Shown here: piece after piece, positions 32,850 to 40,797 of the stretch | Numbering within the stretch: position 1 is the first letter of the stretch | How the letters are laid out: each line of letters opens with the position of its first letter | From: Novosphingobium sp. JCM 18896 | GTDB lineage: Bacteria; Pseudomonadota; Alphaproteobacteria; Sphingomonadales; Sphingomonadaceae | NCBI RefSeq assembly: GCF_025938095.1 | Contig: NZ_JAPCZF010000001.1 | Coordinates: 868,001 to 932,000, forward strand | Length of the DNA stretch: 64,000 nt | Direction: 5' to 3' | The notes under the pieces: generated by a model | Told to the model about the DNA's origin: nothing | Database searches by the model: none | Seen by the model: the letters and a program-made list of their open reading frames with translations, nothing else | Translations under genes and position numbers: made by a program

Positions 32850-33838
32850 CCGCGCTTCACTTCGGCTGACGGGCAGCCGCCACCACCGATGATCCGGCAG
32901 ACGAAGGCGCCCTTGCGCCGGCCGAGGGTATCGATCCGGTTCGCCGCCGCGGCGGGCGGGTTTGGACCGACGGCGATGCGGATGCGACCGTCGGCATCGG
33001 CCACGACATTGCGATCATGCGCGCCCGGGGTCTGCAGATTCTCGTACCAGAAGTTGTAGGCGTGGAGCGACCAGTAGCCGGGGCCGAGGTCCGCCGGCAT
33101 CGTCACTTCGAGCCATTCACCCTCGGCGAGATCGAAGCCGCCGAGGAAATATTGCGTGTCGCGGTCGCCCTGGACCGTGGCGGTCAGTTCGGGCGGCGCG
33201 AGGTCGAGCCGGTTGCGGTAGCTGCGCGCAACCTCGGTCCACTTCAGATATTCGCGGACATTGCTGCCGAGCGAATGCGCGACGAAGCCGAGTGCACCCT
33301 CGGCGCTGCCCATGGCGAGCGCCAGACCCTTGGCCGGGGGGCTGCCGGTGAAGCGCAGTTTTGCCGGATCGGCCGCCGGATCGCGGTGCAGGGTGCGGGT
33401 CAGCATCACGCGCGTTCCCGGCAGGATCGGCAAGGCATTACCGCCGATGTCGAGCGCGAAGCTGCCGTCGGCCGCGACGTTGCTGCGGTCGAAGGCGACA
33501 TAGCCGGCCTCGATCGGCGCGCCATTGGGGCCATAGGTATAGAGCCCGACACCGACGCGCTCCGAGCCTTCGAGCCGGCCTTCGAGGCGATAGGTCTGCC
33601 CCTCGGCCACGGGGGCAAAGCGCATCAGGTAGTCGGGATTGGGACCGCCGTAGCAGGGCAGGGCGCGCGACAGGCCATCCTGCTGGAACAGGTGACCGAG
33701 CACCGCCCCGCCGAGCCCCGCCGCAAGCACGCGGGCCAGATAGGCCTCGCCCTCGGCCAGGGTCTCGGCATCGGGCGCCGTGGCGGCGATCTGCGCGCGG
33801 GCTTCGGCCACGGCTGCGTGGAGCGCGTCCCAGCTCAT
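32846..33838 (-). CDS. DUF1214-like domain protein
   Basis: A 330-residue protein of uncertain function. The C-terminal third (GYWSLHAYNFWYENLQTPGAHDRNVVADADGRIRIAVGPNPPAAAANRIDTLGRRKGAFVCRI) resembles the DUF1214 fold seen after DUF1254. The N-terminal part is helical and then beta-rich (AEGQTYRLEGRLEGSERVGVGLYTYG). No signal peptide is evident. The ATG (33836-33838) overlaps the stop codon of the upstream sulfotransferase gene as ATGA, so the pair is coupled. Related pairs occur in sterol- or lipid-degradation clusters, but a role is not established. Confidence 0.7.
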   Translation of the reverse strand: MSWDALHAAVAEARAQIAATAPDAETLAEGEAYLARVLAAGLGGAVLGHLFQQDGLSRALPCYGGPNPDYLMRFAPVAEGQTYRLEGRLEGSERVGVGLYTYGPNGAPIEAGYVAFDRSNVAADGSFALDIGGNALPILPGTRVMLTRTLHRDPAADPAKLRFTGSPPAKGLALAMGSAEGALGFVAHSLGSNVREYLKWTEVARSYRNRLDLAPPELTATVQGDRDTQYFLGGFDLAEGEWLEVTMPADLGPGYWSLHAYNFWYENLQTPGAHDRNVVADADGRIRIAVGPNPPAAAANRIDTLGRRKGAFVCRIIGGGGCPSAEVKRG

Positions 33839-35013
33839 GCCAGCGCGCCGATCCGGGCGAGGCCCTCGTTCTCGCGAGGAATGGCGAAGCGGCGCATGTA
33901 GTCGCCGAAGCGTTCGAGCACTTTGCCCTCGTCGAGCCCGTATTCCTGCCAGGTATAGGCGTTGGCGCCACGCGCGTTCTTGGGATTGGCGGCGTGCCAG
34001 GCGCGCACGGTCTCGGCGACGTCGTCGGGCGTATCGACGCCGATGCCCGCGTGGATGCGGTACATCTCGGCCACCGGATCGGCGACGAGCGCGTAGTAGT
34101 CGACGTGGACGACACGGTCCGCGTTCGGGCCGCTATCGAAGGCCATGATGCGATCGACGTGGCGGGTGATGAAATGCAGCATGTCCCGTCCGACCTCGGC
34201 CTTGTCGACCGGCCCGGCCGATCGCATGCCGCGCAGGTTGAAGGTCATCTTGCAGATCGAGGCGAGCGTCTGGACCGGATCGCGGTGGGTCATGACCATC
34301 TTTGCGGTCGGATGGACCTTGAGGATCTCGTCCATTGCGAGGACGTGGTTCGGATACTTGAGCGCCCAGGGCTTGCGCTCGGACTTCCACTGCAACAGCT
34401 GGAGCTGGCGCTTGTGGATGCGATAGGTCTCGCCGAGGTTAGCCTCGTCGAGCAGATAGTCGAAATAGCCGGGCACGCGGTAGAGGTTGTTGAGGCCCAC
34501 CGAACCGAAGCTCTGTTCGAGGAAGGCGTGGCATTCGTCCGAACCGTCCTCGTCGTAGAGGTGCAGTGCCTCGAACCCGTCGAAATGGGCGCGGCCCTTC
34601 TGCATCTCGATCCAGGCCTCGCGGCGGCGCATGACCGAGGCGGGGTCGTGGCCCGGCGGCGGCGCGGGCATGATCGATTCCCAGGTGCGGATCAGCCGGA
34701 AGCGGCGGTCGCGGTCGAACAGGTACTGGAAATAGGTCGTGCCCGAGCGCGGCAGGCCCATCAGGAACACCGGCGCCTCGATCGGCTCCTCGGCGATTTC
34801 CGGAAAGTCGCGCAGCCAGCGCAAGCCTTCGAGACGGTTGACCGTATCGACGAGCAGCATGTTGCGAACATAGGCCTCGCCCTCGTCCGACATCGGAAAG
34901 TCGCGGCCGAGCTCGGCGATCAGCCGCTCGAGATTGCCGCGCACGCCGACGTCGGTATCGGCCACGCCGACTCGCTCCTCGGCCTCGGCGATGATCTGTG
35001 CCGCATCGAGCAT
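33835..35013 (-). CDS. Sulfotransferase family protein
   Basis: A 392-residue protein with the PAPS 5'-phosphosulfate loop MGLPRSGTTYFQYL (86-98). The 3'-phosphate region lies in VHPTAKMVMTHRDPVQTLASICKM. ALKYPNHVLAMDEIL is also typical of the Sulfotransfer_3 group common in sphingomonads and mycobacteria. It would transfer sulfate from PAPS to a hydroxyl group, or bind a similar ligand. The start at 35013 (MLDAAQII) precedes a family-length protein. It is divergent from the MarR-like gene and coupled to the DUF1214-like gene. Confidence 0.88.
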   Translation of the reverse strand: MLDAAQIIAEAEERVGVADTDVGVRGNLERLIAELGRDFPMSDEGEAYVRNMLLVDTVNRLEGLRWLRDFPEIAEEPIEAPVFLMGLPRSGTTYFQYLFDRDRRFRLIRTWESIMPAPPPGHDPASVMRRREAWIEMQKGRAHFDGFEALHLYDEDGSDECHAFLEQSFGSVGLNNLYRVPGYFDYLLDEANLGETYRIHKRQLQLLQWKSERKPWALKYPNHVLAMDEILKVHPTAKMVMTHRDPVQTLASICKMTFNLRGMRSAGPVDKAEVGRDMLHFITRHVDRIMAFDSGPNADRVVHVDYYALVADPVAEMYRIHAGIGVDTPDDVAETVRAWHAANPKNARGANAYTWQEYGLDEGKVLERFGDYMRRFAIPRENEGLARIGALA

Positions 35014-35072
35014 TGTTCTCTCCCGTTTTTCTCGAGCGGACTCGGGGCTTGCCGGTCCGCTGTCTTTCGACG

Positions 35073-35094
35073 ATATTCGACAAATGCCGAATAT
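35073..35094. promoter_or_regulatory. Candidate MarR-type operator over the regulator's start
   Basis: ATATTCG (35073-35079) and CGAATAT (35088-35094) form a 7-bp dyad with an 8-base spacer, 22 bases in all. It covers both possible start codons of the MarR-like gene and lies about 60 bases upstream of the divergent sulfotransferase gene. Size and position fit a winged-helix dimer site, so autoregulation is plausible. Confidence 0.5.
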
Positions 35095-35581
35095 GTCAAA
35101 ACCCGCTTCGGATGCATCGCGTCGGCGCTTCGTCGAGGACGTCGCCGCGCGGCTGACGCCCTGGGGCATGCAGCCCACCCTCGCGCGGCTTTACGGCTAC
35201 CTGCTGCTGAGCGCCGAGCCGGTCGATCTCGATGCGATCGCCGCCGACCTCGACATGGCCAAGAGCAGCGCCAGCGTCGCCGCGCGCGAACTGGTGAAAT
35301 ACGGGCTCGCCAGCCTCCACAAGGAACGCGGCAGCAAGCGCGTGCGCTATGGTGCGTCGGAACGCTATTCGGGCTTCCTCGTCGCCCAGGCGACCTTGCT
35401 CGGCGATCTCGGCCATCTGGTTCAGGACCAGGCCGATGCCGTGGCCGAGGGGCGGGTGCTGCGCCGGCTCGAACACCTGTCCTCGTTCTTCCTCAAGATG
35501 GAAGCGACGATCCGGCACCGCATCGACGAACTGACCGAGGAAGCGATCCGCGAAGGACTGGTGGAGGAGCCGAGCCCATGA
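35093..35581 (+). CDS. GbsR/MarR-type winged-helix transcriptional regulator
   Basis: A 162-residue regulator (165 if ATG 35084 is used). The winged helix is ARLYGYLLLSAEPVDLDAIAADLDMAKSSASVAARELVKYGLASLHKERGSKRVRYGAS (about 31-89), with DxAxSSxSxAxRELxxxGL recognition-helix features of GbsR-like proteins. A helical dimerisation tail follows. No ribosome site is evident before either ATG, and the start lies within a palindrome. The stop codon overlaps the ATG of the epoxide hydrolase gene, so regulator and enzyme are cotranscribed. Confidence 0.85.
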   Translation: MSKPASDASRRRFVEDVAARLTPWGMQPTLARLYGYLLLSAEPVDLDAIAADLDMAKSSASVAARELVKYGLASLHKERGSKRVRYGASERYSGFLVAQATLLGDLGHLVQDQADAVAEGRVLRRLEHLSSFFLKMEATIRHRIDELTEEAIREGLVEEPSP

Positions 35582-36747
35582 TCGACCCGTTCCGCATCGA
35601 CGTGCCGCAGGCGGTGCTCGACGACCTGCACGACCGCCTGGCGCGCACGCGCTGGACCGCCGATTTCGCCAACGACCAATGGGCCTACGGCGCCAATGCC
35701 GCCTATGTCCGCGAACTCGCCGAGCACTGGCGCGAGCGCTACGACTGGCGCGCACGCGAGGCGATGATGAACGCCTTCCCACAGTTCCGCACCACGATCG
35801 ACGGGGTGCCGGTCCATTTCATCCATGTGAAGGGGAAGGGACCGAACCCGGTGCCCTTGCTCCTCAATCATGGCTGGCCCTGGACCTTCTGGGACTTCCA
35901 CAAGGTGATCGGCCCGCTGACCGATCCCGCGGCGCACGGCGGCGATCCGGCCGATGCCTTCGACGTCATCGTGCCCTCGCTGCCCGGCTACGGCTTCTCG
36001 ACCCCGCTGACCAAGACCGGCCAGAACTTCTGGACCACGGCCGATCTCTGGGTCGAGCTGATGACGCGGCTCGGCTACGATCGCTTCGCCACGCAGGGCG
36101 GCGACTGGGGCGCCTTCATCTCCGCGCAGCTCGGCCACAAGCACGCCGACAGGGTGATCGGGGTCCACCTGCACACGCCGGCGCCGCTCGACTTCATGAC
36201 CGCGATGCGCCCGCCCGATCCCGCGGACTTCGCGCCCGAGGAAGCCGAACTGCTGCAGAAGAGCGCGCACATGATGGCCGAGGAGGTCGGCTATTTCATG
36301 CTCCAGCGCTCGAAGCCGCAGACGCCCGCGGTGGGCCTCAACGATTCCCCCGCGGGCCTGCTCGCCTGGATCGTCGAGAAGCGCCGATCCTGGGCCGATA
36401 CCCAGGGCGAGGTCGAACGCCGCTTCACCAAGGACGAACTAATCGACACGGTCATGCTCTACTGGGTGACCGAGAGCTATCACACCTCGGCCCGCTACTA
36501 TTACGAGGCCGCGCACAATCCCTGGACGCCGTCGCACGACCGCATGCCCGTGGTCGAGGCGCCGGTCGGGATACCGATCCTCCCCGCCGAGCTGACCGTG
36601 CCGACGCGTAAATGGGCCGAGCGCTACTACAACCTCCAGCACTGGACGCGGCTGCCCGAAGGCGGCCATTTCGCACCGATGGAAGTGCCCGATCTGCTGG
36701 TCGCCGACATTCGCACCTTCTTCCGCGGACTGCGCGCGCCTGCGTAA
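35578..36747 (+). CDS. Epoxide hydrolase (EHN domain, alpha/beta-hydrolase)
   Basis: A 389-residue enzyme with the EHN lid domain (PFRIDVPQAVLDDLHDRLARTRW...YVRELAEHWRERYDWRAREAMMNAFPQF) and an alpha/beta-hydrolase core. The oxyanion segment is LLNHGWPWTFWDF near residue 100, the nucleophile Asp is in TQGGDWGAF near 176, and the catalytic His in PEGGHFAPMEVPD near 364. Such enzymes open epoxides to diols. ATG 35578 overlaps the MarR stop codon. A second EHN enzyme lies at 51261-52361. Confidence 0.92.
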   Translation: MIDPFRIDVPQAVLDDLHDRLARTRWTADFANDQWAYGANAAYVRELAEHWRERYDWRAREAMMNAFPQFRTTIDGVPVHFIHVKGKGPNPVPLLLNHGWPWTFWDFHKVIGPLTDPAAHGGDPADAFDVIVPSLPGYGFSTPLTKTGQNFWTTADLWVELMTRLGYDRFATQGGDWGAFISAQLGHKHADRVIGVHLHTPAPLDFMTAMRPPDPADFAPEEAELLQKSAHMMAEEVGYFMLQRSKPQTPAVGLNDSPAGLLAWIVEKRRSWADTQGEVERRFTKDELIDTVMLYWVTESYHTSARYYYEAAHNPWTPSHDRMPVVEAPVGIPILPAELTVPTRKWAERYYNLQHWTRLPEGGHFAPMEVPDLLVADIRTFFRGLRAPA

Positions 36748-36836
36748 ATACGGATTTGCCGGCCCGCGATTGCCGCGCGCCGATCCACGCCGGTATTCCT
36801 TCGCTCAGCAAACGACACGAAGAGAGGATTTCGGCG

Positions 36837-38045
36837 ATGGAACTGGGCCTGCTTTACGAATTCGACGTGCCCCAGCCCTGGGCGGGCGAGCATCCCTGGG
36901 GCCAGCGCTCGGCCGAGCGCCAGGTCTATCGCGACAATATCGAGCAGATCGTCCTGGCCGACAAGCTGGGCTTCGAGGCGGTCTGGCTGGTCGAGCATCA
37001 TTTCCGCGAGAACCGCAGCCACATGCCGTGCAACGAGGTCGTGCTCGGCGCGCTGTCGCAGATCACCGATCGGATCAAGCTGGGCTTCGGCGTCAGCCTC
37101 ATGCCGCACGAATTCATCCACCCCGCGCGCATCGCCGAGAAGGTCGCGACGGTCGACCTGCTGTCGCGCGGCCGCGCCATCTGGGGCATGGGCCGCTCGA
37201 CGCCGATGGAGCAGATCGCCTTCGGCGTCGACATCCCGAACTCGAAGGAGAAGATGAAGGCCGCGGCCAAGACCGTCGTCGGGATGTGGGAGCAGGAATA
37301 CTACGAGGAGGATTCCGAGTACCTGAAGTTCCCCAAGCGGATGGTCACGCCCAAGCCCTACCAGTACCCGCACCCGCCGGCCTGGATGGCGGCCTCGACC
37401 GAAAGCTCGGCGACGATGGCGGGCGAAAACGGCTGCGGCCTGCTGTGCTTCTCGATCATGCAGCCGCTCGACAAGCTCAAGCTCGTGATCGACTCCTACC
37501 GCGAGGCGCAGAAGACCGCGACCCCGCTGACCGGGGTCCATACCAACAAGGTCGGCGTCTATACCCTGGTCCATTGCGCCGAGAGCCGCGACAGCTTCGG
37601 TACCAACCGGCTCTGGGAGTCGATGTGGTGGTGGTACAAGGGCATCGCCGAATTCCACCTCAAGTGGGAGATGGCGCATCTGACGCCAGAGCAGCAGGCC
37701 CAGGCCTTCCCGCTGCTCGAAAGCCGCGCGCGCGGCGAGTTCGACATCGAGGAGTTCGACCGCGAGGACATGGTTATCGTCGGCACGCCCGACGAATGCC
37801 TGCAGAAGCTGCTGCGCTACGAAGAGGCCGGAGTCGACCAGCTGCTCTGCTACCTCAACTTCGGCTACCTGCCGCACGACGCGATCATGAAGTCGATCGA
37901 GCTGCTGGGAACCAGGGTGATCCCCGAGCTGAGGAAGCGCGGCGCGAACCGCGTGGCAGCGGGGCTCGAGCAGCAGATCGCAGTGACGGCAAAGCAGACC
38001 GAGACCGGCGCACTGTGGCAGAAGAACGAGCTGCTGAAGGCTTAG
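36837..38045 (+). CDS. LLM-class flavin-dependent oxidoreductase (luciferase-like)
   Basis: A 402-residue TIM-barrel flavoprotein. VWLVEHHFRENRSHMPCNEVVLGALSQITDRIKLGFGVSLMPHEFIHPARIAEKVATVDLLSRGRAIWGMGRS is the bacterial luciferase-like signature. The C-terminal IVGTPDECLQKLLRYEEAGVDQLLCYLNFGYLPHDAIMKSIELLG is also typical. Members use reduced FMN or F420; a two-component FMNH2-dependent monooxygenase is the likelier type here. No flavin reductase gene is adjacent. ATG 36837 with AGAGAGG upstream. Confidence 0.92.
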   Translation: MELGLLYEFDVPQPWAGEHPWGQRSAERQVYRDNIEQIVLADKLGFEAVWLVEHHFRENRSHMPCNEVVLGALSQITDRIKLGFGVSLMPHEFIHPARIAEKVATVDLLSRGRAIWGMGRSTPMEQIAFGVDIPNSKEKMKAAAKTVVGMWEQEYYEEDSEYLKFPKRMVTPKPYQYPHPPAWMAASTESSATMAGENGCGLLCFSIMQPLDKLKLVIDSYREAQKTATPLTGVHTNKVGVYTLVHCAESRDSFGTNRLWESMWWWYKGIAEFHLKWEMAHLTPEQQAQAFPLLESRARGEFDIEEFDREDMVIVGTPDECLQKLLRYEEAGVDQLLCYLNFGYLPHDAIMKSIELLGTRVIPELRKRGANRVAAGLEQQIAVTAKQTETGALWQKNELLKA

Positions 38046-38060
38046 CAATCGCCCTCTGAT

Positions 38061-38191
38061 CCTCCCCGGAACGGGGAGGGGGACCGCGACGCGAAGCGGC
38101 GGGGTGGAGGGGGCTCTCCGGCGAACACGGCGTCCGGTGGATAGCCCCCTCCGTCAGCCCTGCGGGCTGCCACCTCCCCGTACCGGGGAGG
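38061..38191. repeat. Nested C-run/G-run palindromic element
   Basis: CCTCCCCG/CGGGGAGG hairpins at both ends (38061-38079 and 38173-38191) enclose GGAGGGGGCT (38106-38115) paired with AGCCCCCTCC (38143-38152), and a CAGCCC/GGGCTG hairpin (38155-38169). The sequence occupies the convergent gap between the LLM oxidoreductase and the IclR gene. It belongs to the dispersed extragenic palindromes common in alphaproteobacteria. Confidence 0.75.
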
Positions 38192-38200
38192 ATGTGGCCT

Positions 38201-38989
38201 TTACCCCCCCGCCGGCACCCAGTTCGCCACGGCCTCGCGCATGATCGCATGCAATTCGCCAAGCCGCTCGCGCACCTGCGCTGTGCTTCCTGCGAGGCCC
38301 AGCACGGTCGGCACGCGCAGCCCGCGCATCGGCAGCGGCATGGCCATCGACCAATAGTCCGAACCCGCCGTCGCGCCGTCGGCGAAGCCCGCCAGGCGGA
38401 TCTGCGCGAGGTCCTGGAGCACCGCGGGCAGATCGCCCGCAGGCACCCGCGCGCGCTCGGCGAGCCGCAGGACCTCGTCGTCGTCGAGCGCGGCGAGATA
38501 GGCGCTGCCGATCGCGGTACCGAACACCGAGACGCTGAGCCCTCGTTCGCCGCGCTGGCCGTCGGGTACGACGCAGTCGATCAACTGCATGAACAGGTCG
38601 TTGGGCGTGGAGATCGTCACGGTCATGCCCGTCGCCGCGCGCACCGTCTCCATCAGGTCGCGCAGCCGGCCGTCGGCGCCGTAGCTCGCCATGATCCAGG
38701 CGCCGAATTCGGCGAGCCGCGGCGAGGGCAGGTAGGTCTTGGCGCGCGCGTCGAAGGCCAGGTGCCCCGAATCGAGCATGGTCTTGAGCAACTGGTTGGT
38801 GGTCGAGGGATGCGTGCCCAAGGTCTGCGAAATCTCGACCGCACGCAGCGGCCGGCACTCGCGCCCGAACAGCTCGAGCACGTCGAGCGCGCGCGTCGCC
38901 GAGCGCGACAGGCTGCGCCGGTCGCCAGGCCGCTTGACGCGAACGTGGGCCGAAGGGCTGCGCGGACTGCGGGAGGCGATCAGGGTCAT
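38201..38989 (-). CDS. IclR family transcriptional regulator
   Basis: A 262-residue regulator with an N-terminal winged helix (SRSATRALDVLELFGRECRPLRAVEISQTLGTHPSTTNQLLKTMLDSGHLAFDARAKTYLPSPRL, about 28-93) and the C-terminal IclR effector domain (MTVTISTPNDLFMQLIDCVVP... GSAYLAALDDDEVLRLAERA). IclR proteins commonly sense aromatic or small organic acids and control adjacent degradation genes. The start at 38989 was chosen by family length. It is divergent from the SnoaL-SDR-DUF3237-P450 operon, its most likely target. Confidence 0.9.
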   Translation of the reverse strand: MTLIASRSPRSPSAHVRVKRPGDRRSLSRSATRALDVLELFGRECRPLRAVEISQTLGTHPSTTNQLLKTMLDSGHLAFDARAKTYLPSPRLAEFGAWIMASYGADGRLRDLMETVRAATGMTVTISTPNDLFMQLIDCVVPDGQRGERGLSVSVFGTAIGSAYLAALDDDEVLRLAERARVPAGDLPAVLQDLAQIRLAGFADGATAGSDYWSMAMPLPMRGLRVPTVLGLAGSTAQVRERLGELHAIMREAVANWVPAGG

Positions 38990-39031
38990 CGCCGGCACTC
39001 TAGGCTTTCCGGCGATCGCCGGGCAAGCATC

Positions 39032-39075
39032 GTGGCGGCGGAACCGCCACCTAAATGAACCTGATGTATTGCAAT
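39032..39075. promoter_or_regulatory. Candidate operators between the IclR gene and the P450 operon
   Basis: GTGGCGG (39032-39038) and CCGCCAC (39044-39050) make a 7-bp dyad with a 5-base spacer. Seventeen bases further on, ATTGCAAT (39068-39075) is a perfect 8-base palindrome. Both are in the 136-base divergent gap, suited to control by the adjacent IclR protein. Assignment is by position only. Confidence 0.4.
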
Positions 39076-39125
39076 GGTCCAACCCCTCTGTCATCGCTGC
39101 CGACCTGAGGAGGAACGGGGAAGCG

Positions 39126-39545
39126 ATGCCGAGCGACGCGGAATTCCAGAGGCTGGCGGACGAGCTGGCGGTACGCCGGGTGCTCGACGAGTACTGCCTG
39201 CGGCTCGAGGTCAACGACTTCGAGGAATGGCTCGACCTGTTCACCGACGACACCGTCTACGAGGTCTATCGCCGCGAGCTGAAGGGCCGCGACGCGGTGC
39301 GCGACATGCTGTCGAAGGCGCCGCACGGCGTCCACCTGGGCGGACCGATGCGGATCACGCTCGACGGAGATCGCGCCGAGACGATCCAGAACTATCTGTT
39401 CATCGCCGCCGAGGACGCCGCCTGGAACATGGGCTGGTACTTCCGCACCGTCGTGCGGACCGCGGACGGGTGGAAGATCGCCCATACCAAGGTGCAGATG
39501 CAGAAGATCGGCTCGGGCACCCCGCCGCTGCTCGCGACGAACTAA
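39126..39545 (+). CDS. SnoaL/NTF2-like (ring-hydroxylating beta-subunit fold) protein
   Basis: A 139-residue cone-fold protein. LADELAVRRVLDEYCLRLEVNDFEEWLDLFTDDTVYEVYRRELKGRDAVRDML and TADGWKIAHTKVQMQ match SnoaL_4-like members, which include small oxygenase subunits, dehydratases and isomerases. No oxygenase alpha subunit is adjacent, so a stand-alone isomerase or dehydratase role is as likely. ATG 39126 follows a GAGGAGGAAC site. First gene of a plus-strand operon running to about 43512. Confidence 0.85.
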   Translation: MPSDAEFQRLADELAVRRVLDEYCLRLEVNDFEEWLDLFTDDTVYEVYRRELKGRDAVRDMLSKAPHGVHLGGPMRITLDGDRAETIQNYLFIAAEDAAWNMGWYFRTVVRTADGWKIAHTKVQMQKIGSGTPPLLATN

Positions 39546-39559
39546 GAGAGGATCAGGGC

Positions 39560-40339
39560 ATGAAGATCGATTCCAGCATAGCCGCGGTGGTGACCGGCGG
39601 CGCCTCGGGCCTCGGCCTCGCGACCGTCAAGGCGCTGCGCGAGGCGGGCGTCCGCGTGGCGATCTTCGACCTCAACCCCGAGGCGGGCGAGAAGGCCGCG
39701 GCCGAGACCGGCGCACTGTTCTGCCAAGCCGACGTGCTGTCCGACGACAGCCTCGACGCGGCCTTCGCCAAGGCGCGCGCGGCGCATGGTCAGGAGCGCG
39801 TGCTCGTCTCCTGCGCTGGCGGCGGCAATGCCAAGACCACGGTCAGCCAGGATCGCGAGACCGGGGCGATGAAGCTGTTCCCCACGGCCGAGTTCGCGCG
39901 CGTGGTAAACCTCAATGCTGTCGGCACCTTCGCCACGATCACGCGCTTTGCCGCGGGCTGCGCCACGCTCGATCCGATCGACGGCGAAAGGGGCGCGATC
40001 GTCTGCACCGCCTCGGTCGCGGCGCAGGACGGACAGATGGGTCAGGCGGCCTATGCCGCGGGCAAGGCGGCGATCGCGGGCATGACCCTGCCGATCGCGC
40101 GCGACCTGTCGCGCTTCGGCATCCGCGTGAACACGATCCTGCCGGGCATCTTCTCGACCCCGCTGATGAACCAGGCGCCGCAGGCACTCAAGGATCGGCT
40201 CAGCGCCATGACCGCCTATCCCAACCGCTTCGGCGAGCCACACGAATATGCCAGCCTCGCGCTCGAGCTCTGCCGCAACACCTACATGAACGCGCAGGCG
40301 ATCCGGCTCGATGCCGGCGTGCGCTTCGCCGCGAAGTAA
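39560..40339 (+). CDS. SDR family oxidoreductase (3-hydroxyacyl-CoA dehydrogenase-like)
   Basis: A 259-residue short-chain dehydrogenase. The cofactor motif is VTGGASGLGLATVKALREAG (from residue 11), then FDLNPEAG, LVSCAGGGNAKT, catalytic Ser in CTASVAAQDGQMGQ and YAAGKAAIAGMTLPIARDL. The pattern SVAAxxGQxGQxAYAAxKxxxxGMTLPxARDL is typical of the 17-beta-HSD10/HADH2-type enzymes that oxidise 3-hydroxyacyl-CoA or hydroxysteroids. AGGATC precedes ATG 39560. It lies 14 bases after the SnoaL gene. Confidence 0.92.
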   Translation: MKIDSSIAAVVTGGASGLGLATVKALREAGVRVAIFDLNPEAGEKAAAETGALFCQADVLSDDSLDAAFAKARAAHGQERVLVSCAGGGNAKTTVSQDRETGAMKLFPTAEFARVVNLNAVGTFATITRFAAGCATLDPIDGERGAIVCTASVAAQDGQMGQAAYAAGKAAIAGMTLPIARDLSRFGIRVNTILPGIFSTPLMNQAPQALKDRLSAMTAYPNRFGEPHEYASLALELCRNTYMNAQAIRLDAGVRFAAK

Positions 40340-40354
40340 CAGGGAGACGTCGCG

Positions 40355-40783
40355 ATGCTCGAACTCGTTCCGCTGGGTACCGCCGTAGTCCAGGTCGCAC
40401 CGCCGCTGGCGGTGGGTGCCGGACCTGCGGGCAACCGCTCGATCGGCGAACTGCGCTCGGCCGAATTCGCGGGCGAGCGCCTGCGCGCGAGCCTGGCCGG
40501 TGCCGCCGCGGCAGACTGGATGGCGGTCAACGGCACGATTGGCGAGATCGACGTGCGCATGACCCTGCGCACCCACGACGATGCCCTGGTCTATGTCCGT
40601 TACGGGGGCCGCCTCAATCTGGCGGACCGCGCTAACGGCCTCCACGCCTATGTCGCCCCGGTCTTCGAGACCGGCGACGAGCGCTACGCTTGGCTCAACG
40701 CGGTGCAGGCCGTGGGCAAGGGCAAGCTGATCCCGGGGCCAGACGGCACGCGGATCGAATACGAATTCTACGAAGTGCGCTGA
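40355..40783 (+). CDS. DUF3237 family protein
   Basis: A 142-residue protein. GPAGNRSIGELRSAEFAGERLRASLAG...ADWMAVNGTIGEIDVRMTLRTHDDALVYVRYGGRLNL and PVFETGDERYAWLNAVQAVGKGKLIPG match DUF3237, a small beta-barrel family often found in catabolic clusters. Function unknown; no membrane segment or cofactor motif is seen. ATG 40355 has AGGGAGA upstream, 15 bases after the SDR stop codon and 14 before the P450. Confidence 0.85.
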   Translation: MLELVPLGTAVVQVAPPLAVGAGPAGNRSIGELRSAEFAGERLRASLAGAAAADWMAVNGTIGEIDVRMTLRTHDDALVYVRYGGRLNLADRANGLHAYVAPVFETGDERYAWLNAVQAVGKGKLIPGPDGTRIEYEFYEVR

Positions 40784-40797
40784 GGAACACAGATCCC

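Noticed and set aside
33361..35577. Plus-strand extension of the epoxide hydrolase frame far upstream
   Set aside because: This stretch lies opposite the DUF1214-like and sulfotransferase genes; the product there is Arg/Gly-rich, and homology to epoxide hydrolase starts only at 35578.
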